Below, piece by piece: positions 1-9,086 of a DNA stretch of 44,850 bases. Source of the stretch: Deltaproteobacteria bacterium RIFOXYA12_FULL_58_15 (GTDB taxonomy: Bacteria; Myxococcota; XYA12-FULL-58-9); NCBI GenBank assembly GCA_001798605.1, contig MGST01000142.1, forward strand, positions 1 to 44,850, read 5' to 3'. The notes under the pieces are model-generated. The model was not told the origin of the DNA and made no database searches. It worked only from the letters and a program-made list of their open reading frames with translations. Numbering within the stretch: the first letter of the stretch is position 1; each line of letters begins with the position of its first letter. Made by a program: the position numbers and the translations under genes.

Positions 1-873
1 GACACCCATACTTTTGACCTTGTTGAGAAGATCGCGTCTCTCGTGTTCGTTGCCGAGATTGCCGCAATGACCGACGAGATGGTAGTGGTCGTCCTCGCGC
101 AACAGGGCGATGAGAAATGAGCTCACCTGGGTCTCATCTTCGGTACGCAGCGTGTAACCGATCACAGCGCCATCTATGGTTGCGGCCGGCTTTACCTTGA
201 AAGTGATGCCGCCGACAGCGCGGGCGACGATGCCCTCAGCGTCCCCCTTGTCGACCCATTGATCGAACAACTTGGCGACGTCTTTGTTTGACGACACGGT
301 CTCGGTTTGCACGGAGTTGAGCAGCTTGCCGCCCTTAAAGATGCGCTCGAGCACGTCGAGGCGATCGGCATATTCCATCAGTGGTGCCTGCGCCTGATCA
401 TCGCCACCGGCGACGAGATCGAAAGCTGCAAACTGAAGGCGATCGACCTCAGCCTTTGCTTCGCCGGCGAGAGCTTGGGCCAGATCGCCATGGCGCGGTC
501 GGCGTGTGTCCTTGAGCGCGTACAGCTCACCGGCAACCACTGTGCGTCCCTTGACGCGTTTCTTCAACTGGGCGGCTTCTTCGAGTATGGGGATGGTTCC
601 CGCGATGATACGACCACTGGGATTCGCAAAGAAACACCCGTCGTGCTCGTCAAAAATGAGACACCATTGCTCACCATCGACTTTTCTCGAAACCAAGATC
701 TTGCCGCTGGGCATTAAGCCAATCTCGTCTGGCATCAGCGCGCGATAGCGGCTCGCAACGGCTTTCTTGTAACCTGAGACCATCTGCGACAACTTCTTGT
801 CAGTTATGGAGCTGCCGGGACAATGAATACCCTTGCCGAGTGGCCTGGAATCTTTCGTGGAGAAGAGTGACAT
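1..873 (-). CDS. ATP-dependent DNA ligase (partial, C-terminus beyond left edge)
   Basis: Reading the minus strand from the ATG at 873 gives 291 open codons running off the window. Nucleotidyltransferase motifs appear in order: motif I KVDGE (candidate adenylated Lys64), VVAGELY (motif III-like), EGIVAR (motif IV) and FKVKPAATIDG (motif V). Enzymes of this superfamily seal DNA nicks through a lysyl-AMP intermediate; the motif order fits a DNA ligase. Two ATGs lie in tandem (876 and 873). AAGGAG is only 2 nt from the first and 5 nt from the second, so 873 is preferred. The OB-fold end is largely outside the window. It is the third gene of a minus-strand unit with the genes ending at 943 and 1649. 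A main replicative ligase in bacteria is normally NAD-dependent, so this is probably an accessory repair or element-linked enzyme (inference). Confidence 0.85.
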   Translation of the reverse strand, partial: MSLFSTKDSRPLGKGIHCPGSSITDKKLSQMVSGYKKAVASRYRALMPDEIGLMPSGKILVSRKVDGEQWCLIFDEHDGCFFANPSGRIIAGTIPILEEAAQLKKRVKGRTVVAGELYALKDTRRPRHGDLAQALAGEAKAEVDRLQFAAFDLVAGGDDQAQAPLMEYADRLDVLERIFKGGKLLNSVQTETVSSNKDVAKLFDQWVDKGDAEGIVARAVGGITFKVKPAATIDGAVIGYTLRTEDETQVSSFLIALLREDDHYHLVGHCGNLGNEHERRDLLNKVKSMGV

Positions 874-942
874 CATGTCTCCTTGCGTGTCTCAATCATG
901 TTCCAAGGGTGTTCAACGGGCAGTCAGTCGCCAGCCACACCC

Positions 943-1638
943 TCATGCAGGTCGCTTGAGCTCGAGGTGACTCAAACGCAGGAGCAGCTGGTAGCGCAGG
1001 CTGTCAACTCGTCCCTCGAGAAAACCATGATAGGGTGAGCCATTGGCGTGAAAAATCAGCGGGTCCTTGCCCTTGGCGCCACCGCCCAAGAGCACCATCG
1101 CATTTTCTTCGTGCAGCTCTTTGGCCATGCCATACATGAAGTCGTAAGTGAGACCGTCGACATGGCGTAGCTGGATGGAACGCTGAAACACAAACTTGCG
1201 CACGGCGTCCTGCTTCTTCATCTTCTTTCCGGTCCAATGAATTGGCACCTGTTGATCGTTGACGTTGCCTGGCACGTCGACGGGGTCACGCCGTTCTTTC
1301 TCGGTCCCATCTGGATTGATGATGACCTCGACAATCTTGGGAGAAGCATAGAGCACCTCACCCTTGCTCGAAAGATAGACTACATTGGCCCTTGGCAACT
1401 CTCGACCGATCTGTTCCATGTCAATTTCGGGGTCCCCAGCAATCAGCGCTTGAGCGTAGTCGTCGCCGTGCTTCGACTGAAGCGTTTCGTGCAATGTTTC
1501 CCGGGTGGCTGCGAGGAAACGACGAAATGTAACCTCTGCGTCCGGTAGTCCCATTTGCGGCGCGGCTGGGGCGCGCAGTGTGCTTATGGAGACGGTGGCG
1601 TTGCGGTCTGCTGAGTTGGATAGGTGAAAGTTGAGCAT
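943..1638 (-). CDS. unrecognised protein, middle gene of ligase unit
   Basis: 231 residues, start ATG at 1638 with AGAGGA about 7 nt upstream. I do not recognise the family. The protein looks soluble, with no signal peptide or membrane segment. A Gly-rich LLGGGAKGKDP stretch lies near residues 183-193. The C-terminal third is rich in Arg, His and Leu. It starts 10 nt beyond the end of the gene at 1649 and is followed 69 nt later by the ligase start, so the three are probably one transcript. A role linked to DNA end processing or ligation is only guilt by association. Confidence 0.7.
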   Translation of the reverse strand: MLNFHLSNSADRNATVSISTLRAPAAPQMGLPDAEVTFRRFLAATRETLHETLQSKHGDDYAQALIAGDPEIDMEQIGRELPRANVVYLSSKGEVLYASPKIVEVIINPDGTEKERRDPVDVPGNVNDQQVPIHWTGKKMKKQDAVRKFVFQRSIQLRHVDGLTYDFMYGMAKELHEENAMVLLGGGAKGKDPLIFHANGSPYHGFLEGRVDSLRYQLLLRLSHLELKRPA

Positions 1639-1648
1639 GGGGTTCCTC

Positions 1649-2257
1649 TCAGGTCATGTCGAAGTCGAGATCGAGTCCGGCATTGTCGTCATCGTCCTCA
1701 AAGGTGGCCGCAGCAGGTTTTTCCAACTCGCACCACTCGGGGCGGATGGGATTACCAACGATTGCGAACCAACCCTGATCGTTGGCCACGAGGTAGCCAG
1801 TCTCCCGATGGAAATCGGCGCGGTAGTTGAATCCAAAACGGAAGATCTTGCCCGCTTCGATCTCCTTTTGCAAATCCTGGTCGAGATTCTCTGGATCGAG
1901 CATGTAGACGGCGAGAACGGAGAGGTCCAACAGCTCCTCGGGTTCGACCGGACCTTCCAGGTCTTGAGGCTCCCCAAGGGTTGACGGTTGCTGTTCAACG
2001 ACCTTGCCTTGATCATCGAGGCCAACGAGCGTGCTGTTTGGCACCCACTTGCCGTCGTTACAAAAATACCCCTGGCCGGTCATGCCAAAATGGAACAAAA
2101 TCGAGCCATCCCGCGTGAGTTCTGCGCGAATGCAAGGCTGCTCGTCATTGTCGAGAACGACCCGCTTTCGCGATGGATAGAGCTTCTTGCGGTCGAGCTT
2201 GGCGAACCCAAAGATCGATTGTTTGCCATTGTGCGTTACGACGATCGACTTGGCCAC
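1649..2257 (-). CDS. unrecognised protein, first gene of ligase unit
   Basis: 202 residues starting at a GTG (2257) with a good AAGGAG 9 nt upstream. The N-terminal half contains KLDRKKLYPSRKR followed by a strand-rich region (GSILFHFGMTGQGYF), which looks like a compact beta-rich domain. The last 20 residues are very acidic (FEDDDDNAG...DLDFD). There is no signal peptide, so it is probably cytoplasmic. I cannot name the family. It opens the minus-strand unit leading to the DNA ligase. The 211-bp gap upstream is shared with the divergent transglycosylase gene at 2469. Confidence 0.7.
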   Translation of the reverse strand: MAKSIVVTHNGKQSIFGFAKLDRKKLYPSRKRVVLDNDEQPCIRAELTRDGSILFHFGMTGQGYFCNDGKWVPNSTLVGLDDQGKVVEQQPSTLGEPQDLEGPVEPEELLDLSVLAVYMLDPENLDQDLQKEIEAGKIFRFGFNYRADFHRETGYLVANDQGWFAIVGNPIRPEWCELEKPAAATFEDDDDNAGLDLDFDMT

Positions 2258-2358
2258 GATTGGATCTCCTTTGGCAACGGACGCAAAACACTACCGCAAC
2301 GACGTATGCATCGGAAGATCCGGAGCGATCATGTGGGCGTGGTGGGCGGATGTCACCG

Positions 2359-2387
2359 TTGCTCATGCGCATGCATGTGCCTACAAT
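2359..2387 (+). promoter_or_regulatory. candidate sigma70-type promoter for the 2469 gene
   Basis: TTGCTC at 2359-2364 and TACAAT at 2382-2387 are separated by 17 nt. The -10 box matches the consensus at 5 of 6 positions and the -35 box at 3 of 6. It lies in the divergent gap about 80 nt before the transglycosylase start. Confidence 0.3.
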
Positions 2388-2468
2388 GAATGGGGAGGTG
2401 AAATCCCCGTCTAATCTAGGAATTCTCGCAGGAGCAATTGCAGTGCCGGCAAAAAGGTTAGGTGTAAC

Positions 2469-3689
2469 ATGTTGCGAACAACACTGAAGCTGGTCTCATG
2501 GATTGGACTGTTGGCCGCAGGGGTTTGGATCGGAGTCGGCATCGACGACGACGGGCGAGTTCTCGGCCAAGAGGTGGCAAACCTTACGGCGCAACATCAA
2601 CTGGAGGTCACCGCGCTCGGCCACGAAAATACCGAGCTCCAGAATCATCTGCATGCCCTCGAGGACGAGAACGCTGATCTCGTGTTTATGTTGGGACACG
2701 CAACACTGCAGCTCAAGAGCGCTCAGCAAGAAACTCCCAGCTACGATTTCGAGCGCTTTTTGCGTTACAACCCGGAAGCGCGCAAATACATGCCCTATCT
2801 CAGCAACGCCATCGACAAGTACGAAGACACTTGGCCAGTGGACCCAATGTTTGCCCTGGCGATTATGAAACAAGAGTCAAACTTTGGCGAGCACATCGTC
2901 TCCAAGGCAGGCGCTCTCGGAGATGCCCAATTCATCGAAGCGACTGGCAGGAGATATGGGTTGCACTCCAATGAGCCATGGAGCTGGAAGAATGAGCGGC
3001 AGAAGTTTGTCCAGGCAGGCAACAAACGTCGTTTGGCCAGGGAATCTCGCGACAGATTTCTCGACAAGATCGGCATCGGGCTTGACGTCAACACTGGCAG
3101 ACCCGAGAAGGGTAGACACCTGGCGATGAATTTCGAGCGCAATGTTGCCCATCTCATCGACTATTTCGATTTGCTGCGGGAGGCATCACAGCTCGAGGCC
3201 GAAGGCGACCAAGCCTATCGCGTGTATCGCAACGAGATCTACATGGCGCTCGACCATGCTCGTGATCTGGAGCAAGAAACCCGGCAGCGCCTGCAACGGG
3301 AAGAGACACTCATGAGCGTCTCAGGGGTAGGCGCGCCCCGAACCCCAGCGCAGCGTGAAACAGCGGTGCAACTCGTGGTCAATGACTACCTCAACCAAGT
3401 CGATCCACGCTTGAGCCCGATGATGGTGACTGACGCCCTGGTGCACCATCTCGCCGACCTGTTCCAGGAATTCAAGGGCGACAAGCGCTTGGTGGCCTCT
3501 CGTTACAATGCCAGTCGACGGGCCATGGAAGCATCCGTTGCGTCGGTGGGTGGCGGCGTCGGCATTCCGCTGATCTATGAAACGCAGAACTACGTGAACC
3601 GTGTCGTCGCCCTGCAAGCCTTCTTTGCCATGGATGCCGGTATTCTCGATGACACTCTTCGGGTCTCCCGGAGCTACGCCTCCCGTTGA
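2469..3689 (+). CDS. membrane-anchored lytic transglycosylase-like protein (SLT domain)
   Basis: 406 residues. An N-terminal hydrophobic segment (about 7-24) anchors the protein in the inner membrane or acts as an uncleaved signal. Residues 35-88 form a Leu/Glu/His-rich coiled coil. The SLT fold follows: AIMKQESNFG carries the candidate catalytic Glu136, GALGDAQF corresponds to the family's GxxGLMQ block, and RYNASRRAM followed by YETQNYVNRV near the C-terminus matches the AYNAG / ETxxYV blocks. Such enzymes cleave the MurNAc-GlcNAc bond, leaving 1,6-anhydroMurNAc. A helical insert of about 130 residues separates the two halves of the motif set, longer than in classical Slt domains. The amidase at 4535 nearby supports a cell-wall role. 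Confidence 0.8.
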   Translation: MLRTTLKLVSWIGLLAAGVWIGVGIDDDGRVLGQEVANLTAQHQLEVTALGHENTELQNHLHALEDENADLVFMLGHATLQLKSAQQETPSYDFERFLRYNPEARKYMPYLSNAIDKYEDTWPVDPMFALAIMKQESNFGEHIVSKAGALGDAQFIEATGRRYGLHSNEPWSWKNERQKFVQAGNKRRLARESRDRFLDKIGIGLDVNTGRPEKGRHLAMNFERNVAHLIDYFDLLREASQLEAEGDQAYRVYRNEIYMALDHARDLEQETRQRLQREETLMSVSGVGAPRTPAQRETAVQLVVNDYLNQVDPRLSPMMVTDALVHHLADLFQEFKGDKRLVASRYNASRRAMEASVASVGGGVGIPLIYETQNYVNRVVALQAFFAMDAGILDDTLRVSRSYASR

Positions 3690-3818
3690 CCTACCCTCAT
3701 CCCCGCCACACAATTGCAAAATCACTGGGTGGAGCAGGGTCGGCGGCGGCTGAGAGTGAGACGACTTGATGTCATTTTCGAGTGGTAGGACGAGAGGTTA
3801 TCAGTGTAGTTAACAGAC

Positions 3819-4538
3819 ATGCACAACAAGACGGCACTGGTGACAGGCGGCTCCCGGGGCATCGGCCTTGCGGTGGTTGAAAGATTGAAGTCCGACGGCT
3901 ACCGTGTCGCAGCCACGGCGACGCGGTTGACCCACCTCGACGTTTCGCTCGTTGACCTGCCTCTTGAGTGTGACGTGTCAGACAAACAGGCGGTCGACAA
4001 GTGTGTCGATGTCACCGTTGATGAATTTGGCCGCATTGATCTCTTGGTCAACAACGCGGGAGTCGCAGGGTCCAACCCACTCGAACCCACCACGCGTGAT
4101 GACCTCTGGCATCACATCATCAACGTCAACTTGCATGGCACCTACTACGTCACCAAGAAGTGCCTGCCACATATGCCCGACCACACAGGTCGCATTGTTA
4201 ACATGGGTTCGGTTCTCTCTTTCATCGGCGTGCCCGATCAGACCGCCTACACAGCGGCAAAGCATGGTGTGCTCGGATTCACGCGAGCGTTAGCGCTCCA
4301 CCTTGCCGACCGCCACATCACAGTGAACATCGTGTGCCCTGGATGGGTGAAGACCGACATGGCCAAACAACGCTGGGTCGATCTCGGAATGACTGAGCAC
4401 GACGCCGATGAGAGCACGGCGCTGGGAAAGGTCGTCGAGCCCCATGAGGTAGCAGATCTTGTTGCCTACCTTGCGTCCGAAAGCGCCGCCTCGATCACCG
4501 GCCAGAGCTTCACCATTGACGGCGGGAGCCTTGCTTGA
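3819..4538 (+). CDS. short-chain dehydrogenase/reductase
   Basis: 239 residues, the usual length for a classical SDR. The cofactor glycine motif TGGSRGIG is at 9-16, NNAG at 78-81, and the catalytic tetrad is Asn104, Ser131, Tyr144 and Lys148. The C-terminal GQSFTIDGG is typical of the 3-oxoacyl-ACP reductase (FabG-like) branch. An Arg/Thr-rich segment after beta2 gives no acidic residue at the usual NAD-selecting place, so NADP use is plausible (inference). The substrate cannot be read from the sequence. The stop overlaps the proposed start of the amidase gene (TTGA), which suggests translational coupling. Confidence 0.85.
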   Translation: MHNKTALVTGGSRGIGLAVVERLKSDGYRVAATATRLTHLDVSLVDLPLECDVSDKQAVDKCVDVTVDEFGRIDLLVNNAGVAGSNPLEPTTRDDLWHHIINVNLHGTYYVTKKCLPHMPDHTGRIVNMGSVLSFIGVPDQTAYTAAKHGVLGFTRALALHLADRHITVNIVCPGWVKTDMAKQRWVDLGMTEHDADESTALGKVVEPHEVADLVAYLASESAASITGQSFTIDGGSLA

Positions 4539-5947
4539 TCCGAAACCGTGCACGAGTCGGGCATTTGCTGAGCACCGGACGGGACGCTGCATTGAATACC
4601 AACCGAGCAATTGCTCTTCGTCACTCGCAATGCAACGGTCTGGCACTCTCTTTTCTGTTAACCACGTTGTTTCCTGTTCACGGTGGCGCGGCCAGCCTCG
4701 AGCTTGGAGAATTTCGCGTTACCCTCATTCCCAACGCGGCGGTCTGGCGACAACAGAATGTAATCCACGCCTTTGTTGAGCCCGCCGCCATCCCAGGGGA
4801 ATCAGGGGCGCGCCCCGTCGCCTACGATGTCGGCATTCGTTTTGAGCCATCACGGTTGGTCCGTCATGCCGAAGTCATGGGTTTTCCCGTCTCAAAGACG
4901 TCTCCCCGGTTTGATCTCTTCATTGGCAACACCACCGGCTTCGTTATTCGCCTGGTAACCGCGCCCACCGGTTTTGGCAATTTCCCCTTGGGTGATCTCG
5001 TTATCGTCCACAGTCCGCCGTCTGGACGAGAGTCGGACGTGTCAACTCAGTCGCTCGAGATCGAGATGGACATGGACCTGCAAACCCGGACTGAAATCGA
5101 CGCGGCGTTCGATTTGATTGCACTCGAAGAGGAGATCGTCAGTCGAACCACTGCCTCTGTTGAATCCAAGGCCCAGCTACCTGTGCCGCCGGAGATAGAG
5201 CAACGGTTTAACGAGGCTACCCAACTCGGGCAAACGGGGGGCGGGAACTTGGGCAATCCGGTGGAATCACCAACACTGCGTCAGTGTCTCGTCGAACGCC
5301 CATTTGTTTTGGTCATCGACCCAGGGCACGACCCGAGCGACTCGCGGGCCGCGAAAGCGGTTCTCGGCGTACTGGAATACGAGCTCAACGACCGGTTGGC
5401 GGCGCGCTTGAAAAGCAAGTTACGAATCCCAGGGGCGTTGGAGGTGGTCCTGTCCCGGGGCCCAGAAGACACTCTACCGCTCAACGAAAGAGTTCAATCC
5501 ATTGAGGCCATGCAACCGGATCTGGTCTTGTCGATCCACCACGACAATGTCCGCCGTCGCCACCAACAACGTGTTCGCATCCAAGGTGAGTCGTCGCGAC
5601 GTTGCACCGAGCACGAAGGGTTTGTCGTTTTCGTTGGCGGAGGGGAAGAGTATCTGTACGACGCACGCCGGGCAGGACGCTTCTTTGCAGATGCGCTGCT
5701 GGCTTCGGGCCGTCCCATTGGCCGATTCTACTCGGGTGGTGCCATCAACCGCGGCGTCTACTGGGGCGGCGCACTCTATCTCCTGGGCAACATCAATGGC
5801 CCCGGGGTGCTCATCGAGATGGGGTACTTCTGTAACCCGCGCGAGCTCGCCCTCATTCGCTCCAACAAGTTTGTCGAATCTCAGGCACAGGCACTGGCAG
5901 GTGCTGTGCGTCGGTTCATCTTGTCGTCACATTGCGTCGGCGAATAG
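4535..5947 (+). CDS. N-acetylmuramoyl-L-alanine amidase (Amidase_3 type)
   Basis: 470 residues from a TTG at 4535. The C-terminal 200 residues carry the zinc amidase blocks: IDPGHDP (His265), a downstream Glu in EYELND, SIHHDN (third ligand His) and IEMGYFCN (candidate catalytic Glu). The enzyme cleaves the MurNAc-L-Ala amide bond in peptidoglycan and is expected in the periplasm. Residues 35-55 are hydrophobic and end in GGAAS, like a Sec signal peptide. The start is therefore uncertain: the TTG overlapping the SDR stop gives an unusually long leader, and a later TTG near 4592 would give a more typical one. The region between signal and amidase domain is not recognised. Confidence 0.85.
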   Translation: MIRNRARVGHLLSTGRDAALNTNRAIALRHSQCNGLALSFLLTTLFPVHGGAASLELGEFRVTLIPNAAVWRQQNVIHAFVEPAAIPGESGARPVAYDVGIRFEPSRLVRHAEVMGFPVSKTSPRFDLFIGNTTGFVIRLVTAPTGFGNFPLGDLVIVHSPPSGRESDVSTQSLEIEMDMDLQTRTEIDAAFDLIALEEEIVSRTTASVESKAQLPVPPEIEQRFNEATQLGQTGGGNLGNPVESPTLRQCLVERPFVLVIDPGHDPSDSRAAKAVLGVLEYELNDRLAARLKSKLRIPGALEVVLSRGPEDTLPLNERVQSIEAMQPDLVLSIHHDNVRRRHQQRVRIQGESSRRCTEHEGFVVFVGGGEEYLYDARRAGRFFADALLASGRPIGRFYSGGAINRGVYWGGALYLLGNINGPGVLIEMGYFCNPRELALIRSNKFVESQAQALAGAVRRFILSSHCVGE

Positions 5948-5949
5948 AT

Positions 5950-6681
5950 TCAACCAGCATTCGCCCGACAATAGGCGATGTCGGATCGGCCTCCCATGGT
6001 CTCGCAGGTTTCGCCTGGGGCGCAGGCACCAGGCAAACCAGGGATACACAGCCGGCGGCAAACAACATCGACACAGGTGCCGCCCGGCTGACATGGATTG
6101 TAGACAGGATGGCAGCCTGGCTGTCCAATCGTGGGACTCTCGATAGATCCGGCAGGCAAGCAAACGGGAGCCAAGTTGGTACCCAGAGACTGGCAGGCGT
6201 TGATCGTGTCGCCTTCGTCCTCACACAGGTCATGGTATGCGCCGCTGGATGCAATGCTGTACTGGCAGTAGGGCAGACACCCACCGACTGTGGGGGCAAA
6301 GGCAACGCAAATGGATTCGGTTGCGCAAAATTCCGCAGAGCTCGGATCGCATTGGCTGTGCACGCACTCCCCGATCCAGTCACCATCAACCAGTGGCTTG
6401 CACCAGAAGCCATCGGCACAATCATCCACGTGATAGACGAGGGAGCAGCCCGGCGCGCATGCGTAATCGTGGCAGGTCATTTCCGCGCCACATTGTTCTT
6501 CGTACCGGCAGGTCTCACCCATTTCAACCGTGCCATCATCGATACAACGATCAACTAGGCAGCTGGAGCCAGCAGGGCACTTGCCGTCCTCAGAGCAGCG
6601 GATGAGTGATTTGAGGTCACTCTTGGACGAGCCGCACCCCACGCCCATGACAGCCGTGATGACCAAGCTGAAGCGTCTCAT
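5950..6681 (-). CDS. cysteine-rich lipoprotein
   Basis: Start placed at the ATG at 6681, which gives MRRFSLVITAV followed by the lipobox VGC; an ATG at 6717 would add 12 residues. About 243 residues. After the lipidated Cys the mature protein has roughly two dozen cysteines in short spaced modules (for example CRYEEQCGAEMTC, CPAGSSC, CAPGETC), a style common in secreted proteins of Myxococcota and likely to be disulfide-bonded. No catalytic motif is seen. It follows the FG-GAP-like lipoprotein gene by 70 nt on the same strand and may be co-transcribed. Its 3' end is convergent with the amidase, only 2 nt apart. Confidence 0.75.
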   Translation of the reverse strand: MRRFSLVITAVMGVGCGSSKSDLKSLIRCSEDGKCPAGSSCLVDRCIDDGTVEMGETCRYEEQCGAEMTCHDYACAPGCSLVYHVDDCADGFWCKPLVDGDWIGECVHSQCDPSSAEFCATESICVAFAPTVGGCLPYCQYSIASSGAYHDLCEDEGDTINACQSLGTNLAPVCLPAGSIESPTIGQPGCHPVYNPCQPGGTCVDVVCRRLCIPGLPGACAPGETCETMGGRSDIAYCRANAG

Positions 6682-6751
6682 GCCAAGGAGTGTACCCGAG
6701 TTTCTGAATGGGTGCATGCCCCGCCTTTGATTTTCAACATCAGCTCGATTG

Positions 6752-8077
6752 TCACAGCTCTTCTGGAGCACACGCGGCAACGAACCACGTGAGATCACTC
6801 TGGCCTGTCTTGTGGATGACTTTGCGAGTGAAAGAGTTGCCGTCCCAAGCATATTGGCGGATTTCATCCTTGTCGTCATCAGCAACGTAGAGTTCGGGTT
6901 TGCCGTCGCCGTTGAGGTCGGCAACGCCAGCAGCGTGTTCGAAGCCGGAGGAGTTGGCATCAATCTGCGATTTGCTCCACTTGCCGTTGGGTTTGTGTGG
7001 AGGAGTTAAGCGCCAGATGCCGTCTTTGTAGGTGGTGGCGATAATGTCCGGCTTGCCGGTGCCGGTCAGATCAGCGGCGAGCAGCACGCGAGATTGTCGG
7101 GCACCGGGCAACGAGGCGACGACCTGCGACTTCCAGGCACCGCGCTTGCTCGGCACAAAACGTCTGATCTCCACAGGGCTTTTTTCGACATTGCCGTTCA
7201 GCTCAGCTTCGATGGCGGTGTAGAGCTCGGGTTTGCCGTCGCCGTCGAGATCGGCGACCAAGATTTCTTTAGCGTGACTCTTGGACAAGTCAGCAATCTG
7301 GGTTCGGGCAAAGCCGTCAGCCTTTTTCGTAAACATGACGATACCGCCAGATTGAGACTGATTGGCCTTGTTGGGTGCAGAGGGAGTCGCGAAAAAGCTC
7401 GGCTTGCCCTTGCCGACGACGTCGCCGATCTCGATCTCGTGCACGAAGGTGTTGGCCTGCCGCTGTGCCTCGATCACATCCCAGCCGCCAGCGGTGCGAT
7501 TGGCCACGGCGACGACGCCCTGGTCGTGGGTGGCGATGACGATTTCGAACTCGGGGTCGTCGTCCACATTGCCGACTTCGAAGTCCCGCAGTCTGTCCCA
7601 CTTGCCGCCAAACTTGGGATTCCACAGTGTGTCAGCCTTCCAAGCCCCTTCTTCAACACGCCACATTTTCAGTATGGCTTCGGTTCCGCCAATGGTTAGC
7701 AGCCGCACGCCAACATCCGTCTTGACGCAAATGGCCTTGTGAAACACGCGACTCTCTTGATCTTGGAGAATATCGGCGCGGAAGCCATCGCCCTCCGGGG
7801 TGAGCATCAACAATTTGGCAGGCAATGGTTTTGGGATCTCTTTGCCTTCGTGCATGACTCGTTCGAAGTGGGCCTGGGAGAACAACAAGGTCCGCTCGCC
7901 AGGAAAGACGGCCAAAGATGTCGCGGTAGCAACGGGTGTCCTTGTGGCTGACGGTGGCGTTGTCGTTAGAGCTTGAGGCGCTATGTTGTTGTCATCGGCC
8001 TTGACGTCTGCGGCATTGTCAACACAAGCGAATGCCGACACGGCGACCAAAGACAATGTGCGAATCCTAACATTCAT
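6752..8077 (-). CDS. FG-GAP/VCBS-repeat lipoprotein, probable beta-propeller
   Basis: 441 residues. The signal peptide ends in SAFAC (lipid Cys18). The mature part shows repeats of the FG-GAP/VCBS kind: VADLDGDGKPELY, AADLTGTGKPDII, VADLNGDGKPELY and FEVGNVDDDPEFEIV. The Asp/Gly loops resemble calcium-binding DxDGDG loops, and the blades suggest a secreted beta-propeller for binding or adhesion. No enzymatic residues are visible. It is the upstream partner of the Cys-rich lipoprotein at 5950 and is divergent from the MoxR gene across 169 bp. Confidence 0.8.
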   Translation of the reverse strand: MNVRIRTLSLVAVSAFACVDNAADVKADDNNIAPQALTTTPPSATRTPVATATSLAVFPGERTLLFSQAHFERVMHEGKEIPKPLPAKLLMLTPEGDGFRADILQDQESRVFHKAICVKTDVGVRLLTIGGTEAILKMWRVEEGAWKADTLWNPKFGGKWDRLRDFEVGNVDDDPEFEIVIATHDQGVVAVANRTAGGWDVIEAQRQANTFVHEIEIGDVVGKGKPSFFATPSAPNKANQSQSGGIVMFTKKADGFARTQIADLSKSHAKEILVADLDGDGKPELYTAIEAELNGNVEKSPVEIRRFVPSKRGAWKSQVVASLPGARQSRVLLAADLTGTGKPDIIATTYKDGIWRLTPPHKPNGKWSKSQIDANSSGFEHAAGVADLNGDGKPELYVADDDKDEIRQYAWDGNSFTRKVIHKTGQSDLTWFVAACAPEEL

Positions 8078-8246
8078 GCTGCACTCCTGAGTAACCCGTT
8101 AAACCGAGAAGCGTCGGTTGGGTCAAGTCGGACGCCAGCCGGCACAAACGTGCCAATGACGATTTGCCAAAAGTGATCACCCGATGCGACGGTGATGCGA
8201 CCATTGAGAGCTGGTGCATCGTTGCGACAGCCGCTAGATTGACAAC

Positions 8247-9086
8247 ATGAGCACGGCACAGTTTACTGGCACCTCGACCTATCTTGCTTCTGCGCACTTG
8301 CGGGACATCGTCAACGTCGCGGTGGCTTTGCAGAAACCTCTTCTCATTCGTGGAGAGCCGGGCACCGGTAAGACACGGCTCGCGGAAGCGGTGGCAGAAG
8401 GCCTCGGGCTCACGTTGCTTGGCTGGAACATCAAGTCTACCACCAAGGCGCGCGACGGGTTGTATCTTTACGACACCATCCAGCGGCTCAACGATGCCCG
8501 TTTTGGCGATCGGGATATCACCGACATTAGCCAGTACATCAAATATGGCACTCTCGGTCAGGCGTTTCGTGCCAACGAGCGCTGCGTGGTGTTGGTAGAT
8601 GAAATCGACAAGGCCGACATGGAATTTCCCAACGACCTGCTGCACGAGCTCGATGTCATGAGCTTCAAAGTCGACGAAACCGGGGAGACCATCGCGGCGA
8701 TACACCGCCCGATCATGGTGATTACCTCAAACAACGAGAAGGAGCTCCCCGACGCCTTCCTGCGCCGTTGCGTGTTTCACTACATAGAGTTTCCCGAGCA
8801 AGACTTCATGCGCGACATCGTTCATGTTCATCACCCCGACGTCGAAGAGAAGTTGTTGCACCAAGTCATGATGGTCTTCTACTGGTTGCGTGAACAGCCG
8901 GAGATTCGCAAGCGGCCTTCGACCAGCGAGCTCATCGATTGGATTGCGGCCCTGCGCCATGCTGGCTTCGCAGCAGACAAGATAGAACAGGAGCTGCCCT
9001 TTCTCGGCGTGTTGCTCAAACGGGAGAACGACCTCAACGCGGTGCAAACTATTCGCGCTCGGTCCAAGCGCAATCGGTTGGGTTGA
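8247..9086 (+). CDS. MoxR-family AAA+ ATPase
   Basis: 279 residues. Walker A is GEPGTGKT near 36-43, Walker B is VVLVDEID, sensor 1 is VITSNNEKELPDAFLRR with the Arg finger, and a C-terminal lid follows. MoxR ATPases act as chaperone-like factors together with VWA-domain partners to activate or insert metals into target proteins. The stop codon shares its last A with the ATG of the next gene (TGATG), so the two products are probably made in fixed ratio. The target enzyme is not present in the window. Confidence 0.9.
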   Translation: MSTAQFTGTSTYLASAHLRDIVNVAVALQKPLLIRGEPGTGKTRLAEAVAEGLGLTLLGWNIKSTTKARDGLYLYDTIQRLNDARFGDRDITDISQYIKYGTLGQAFRANERCVVLVDEIDKADMEFPNDLLHELDVMSFKVDETGETIAAIHRPIMVITSNNEKELPDAFLRRCVFHYIEFPEQDFMRDIVHVHHPDVEEKLLHQVMMVFYWLREQPEIRKRPSTSELIDWIAALRHAGFAADKIEQELPFLGVLLKRENDLNAVQTIRARSKRNRLG

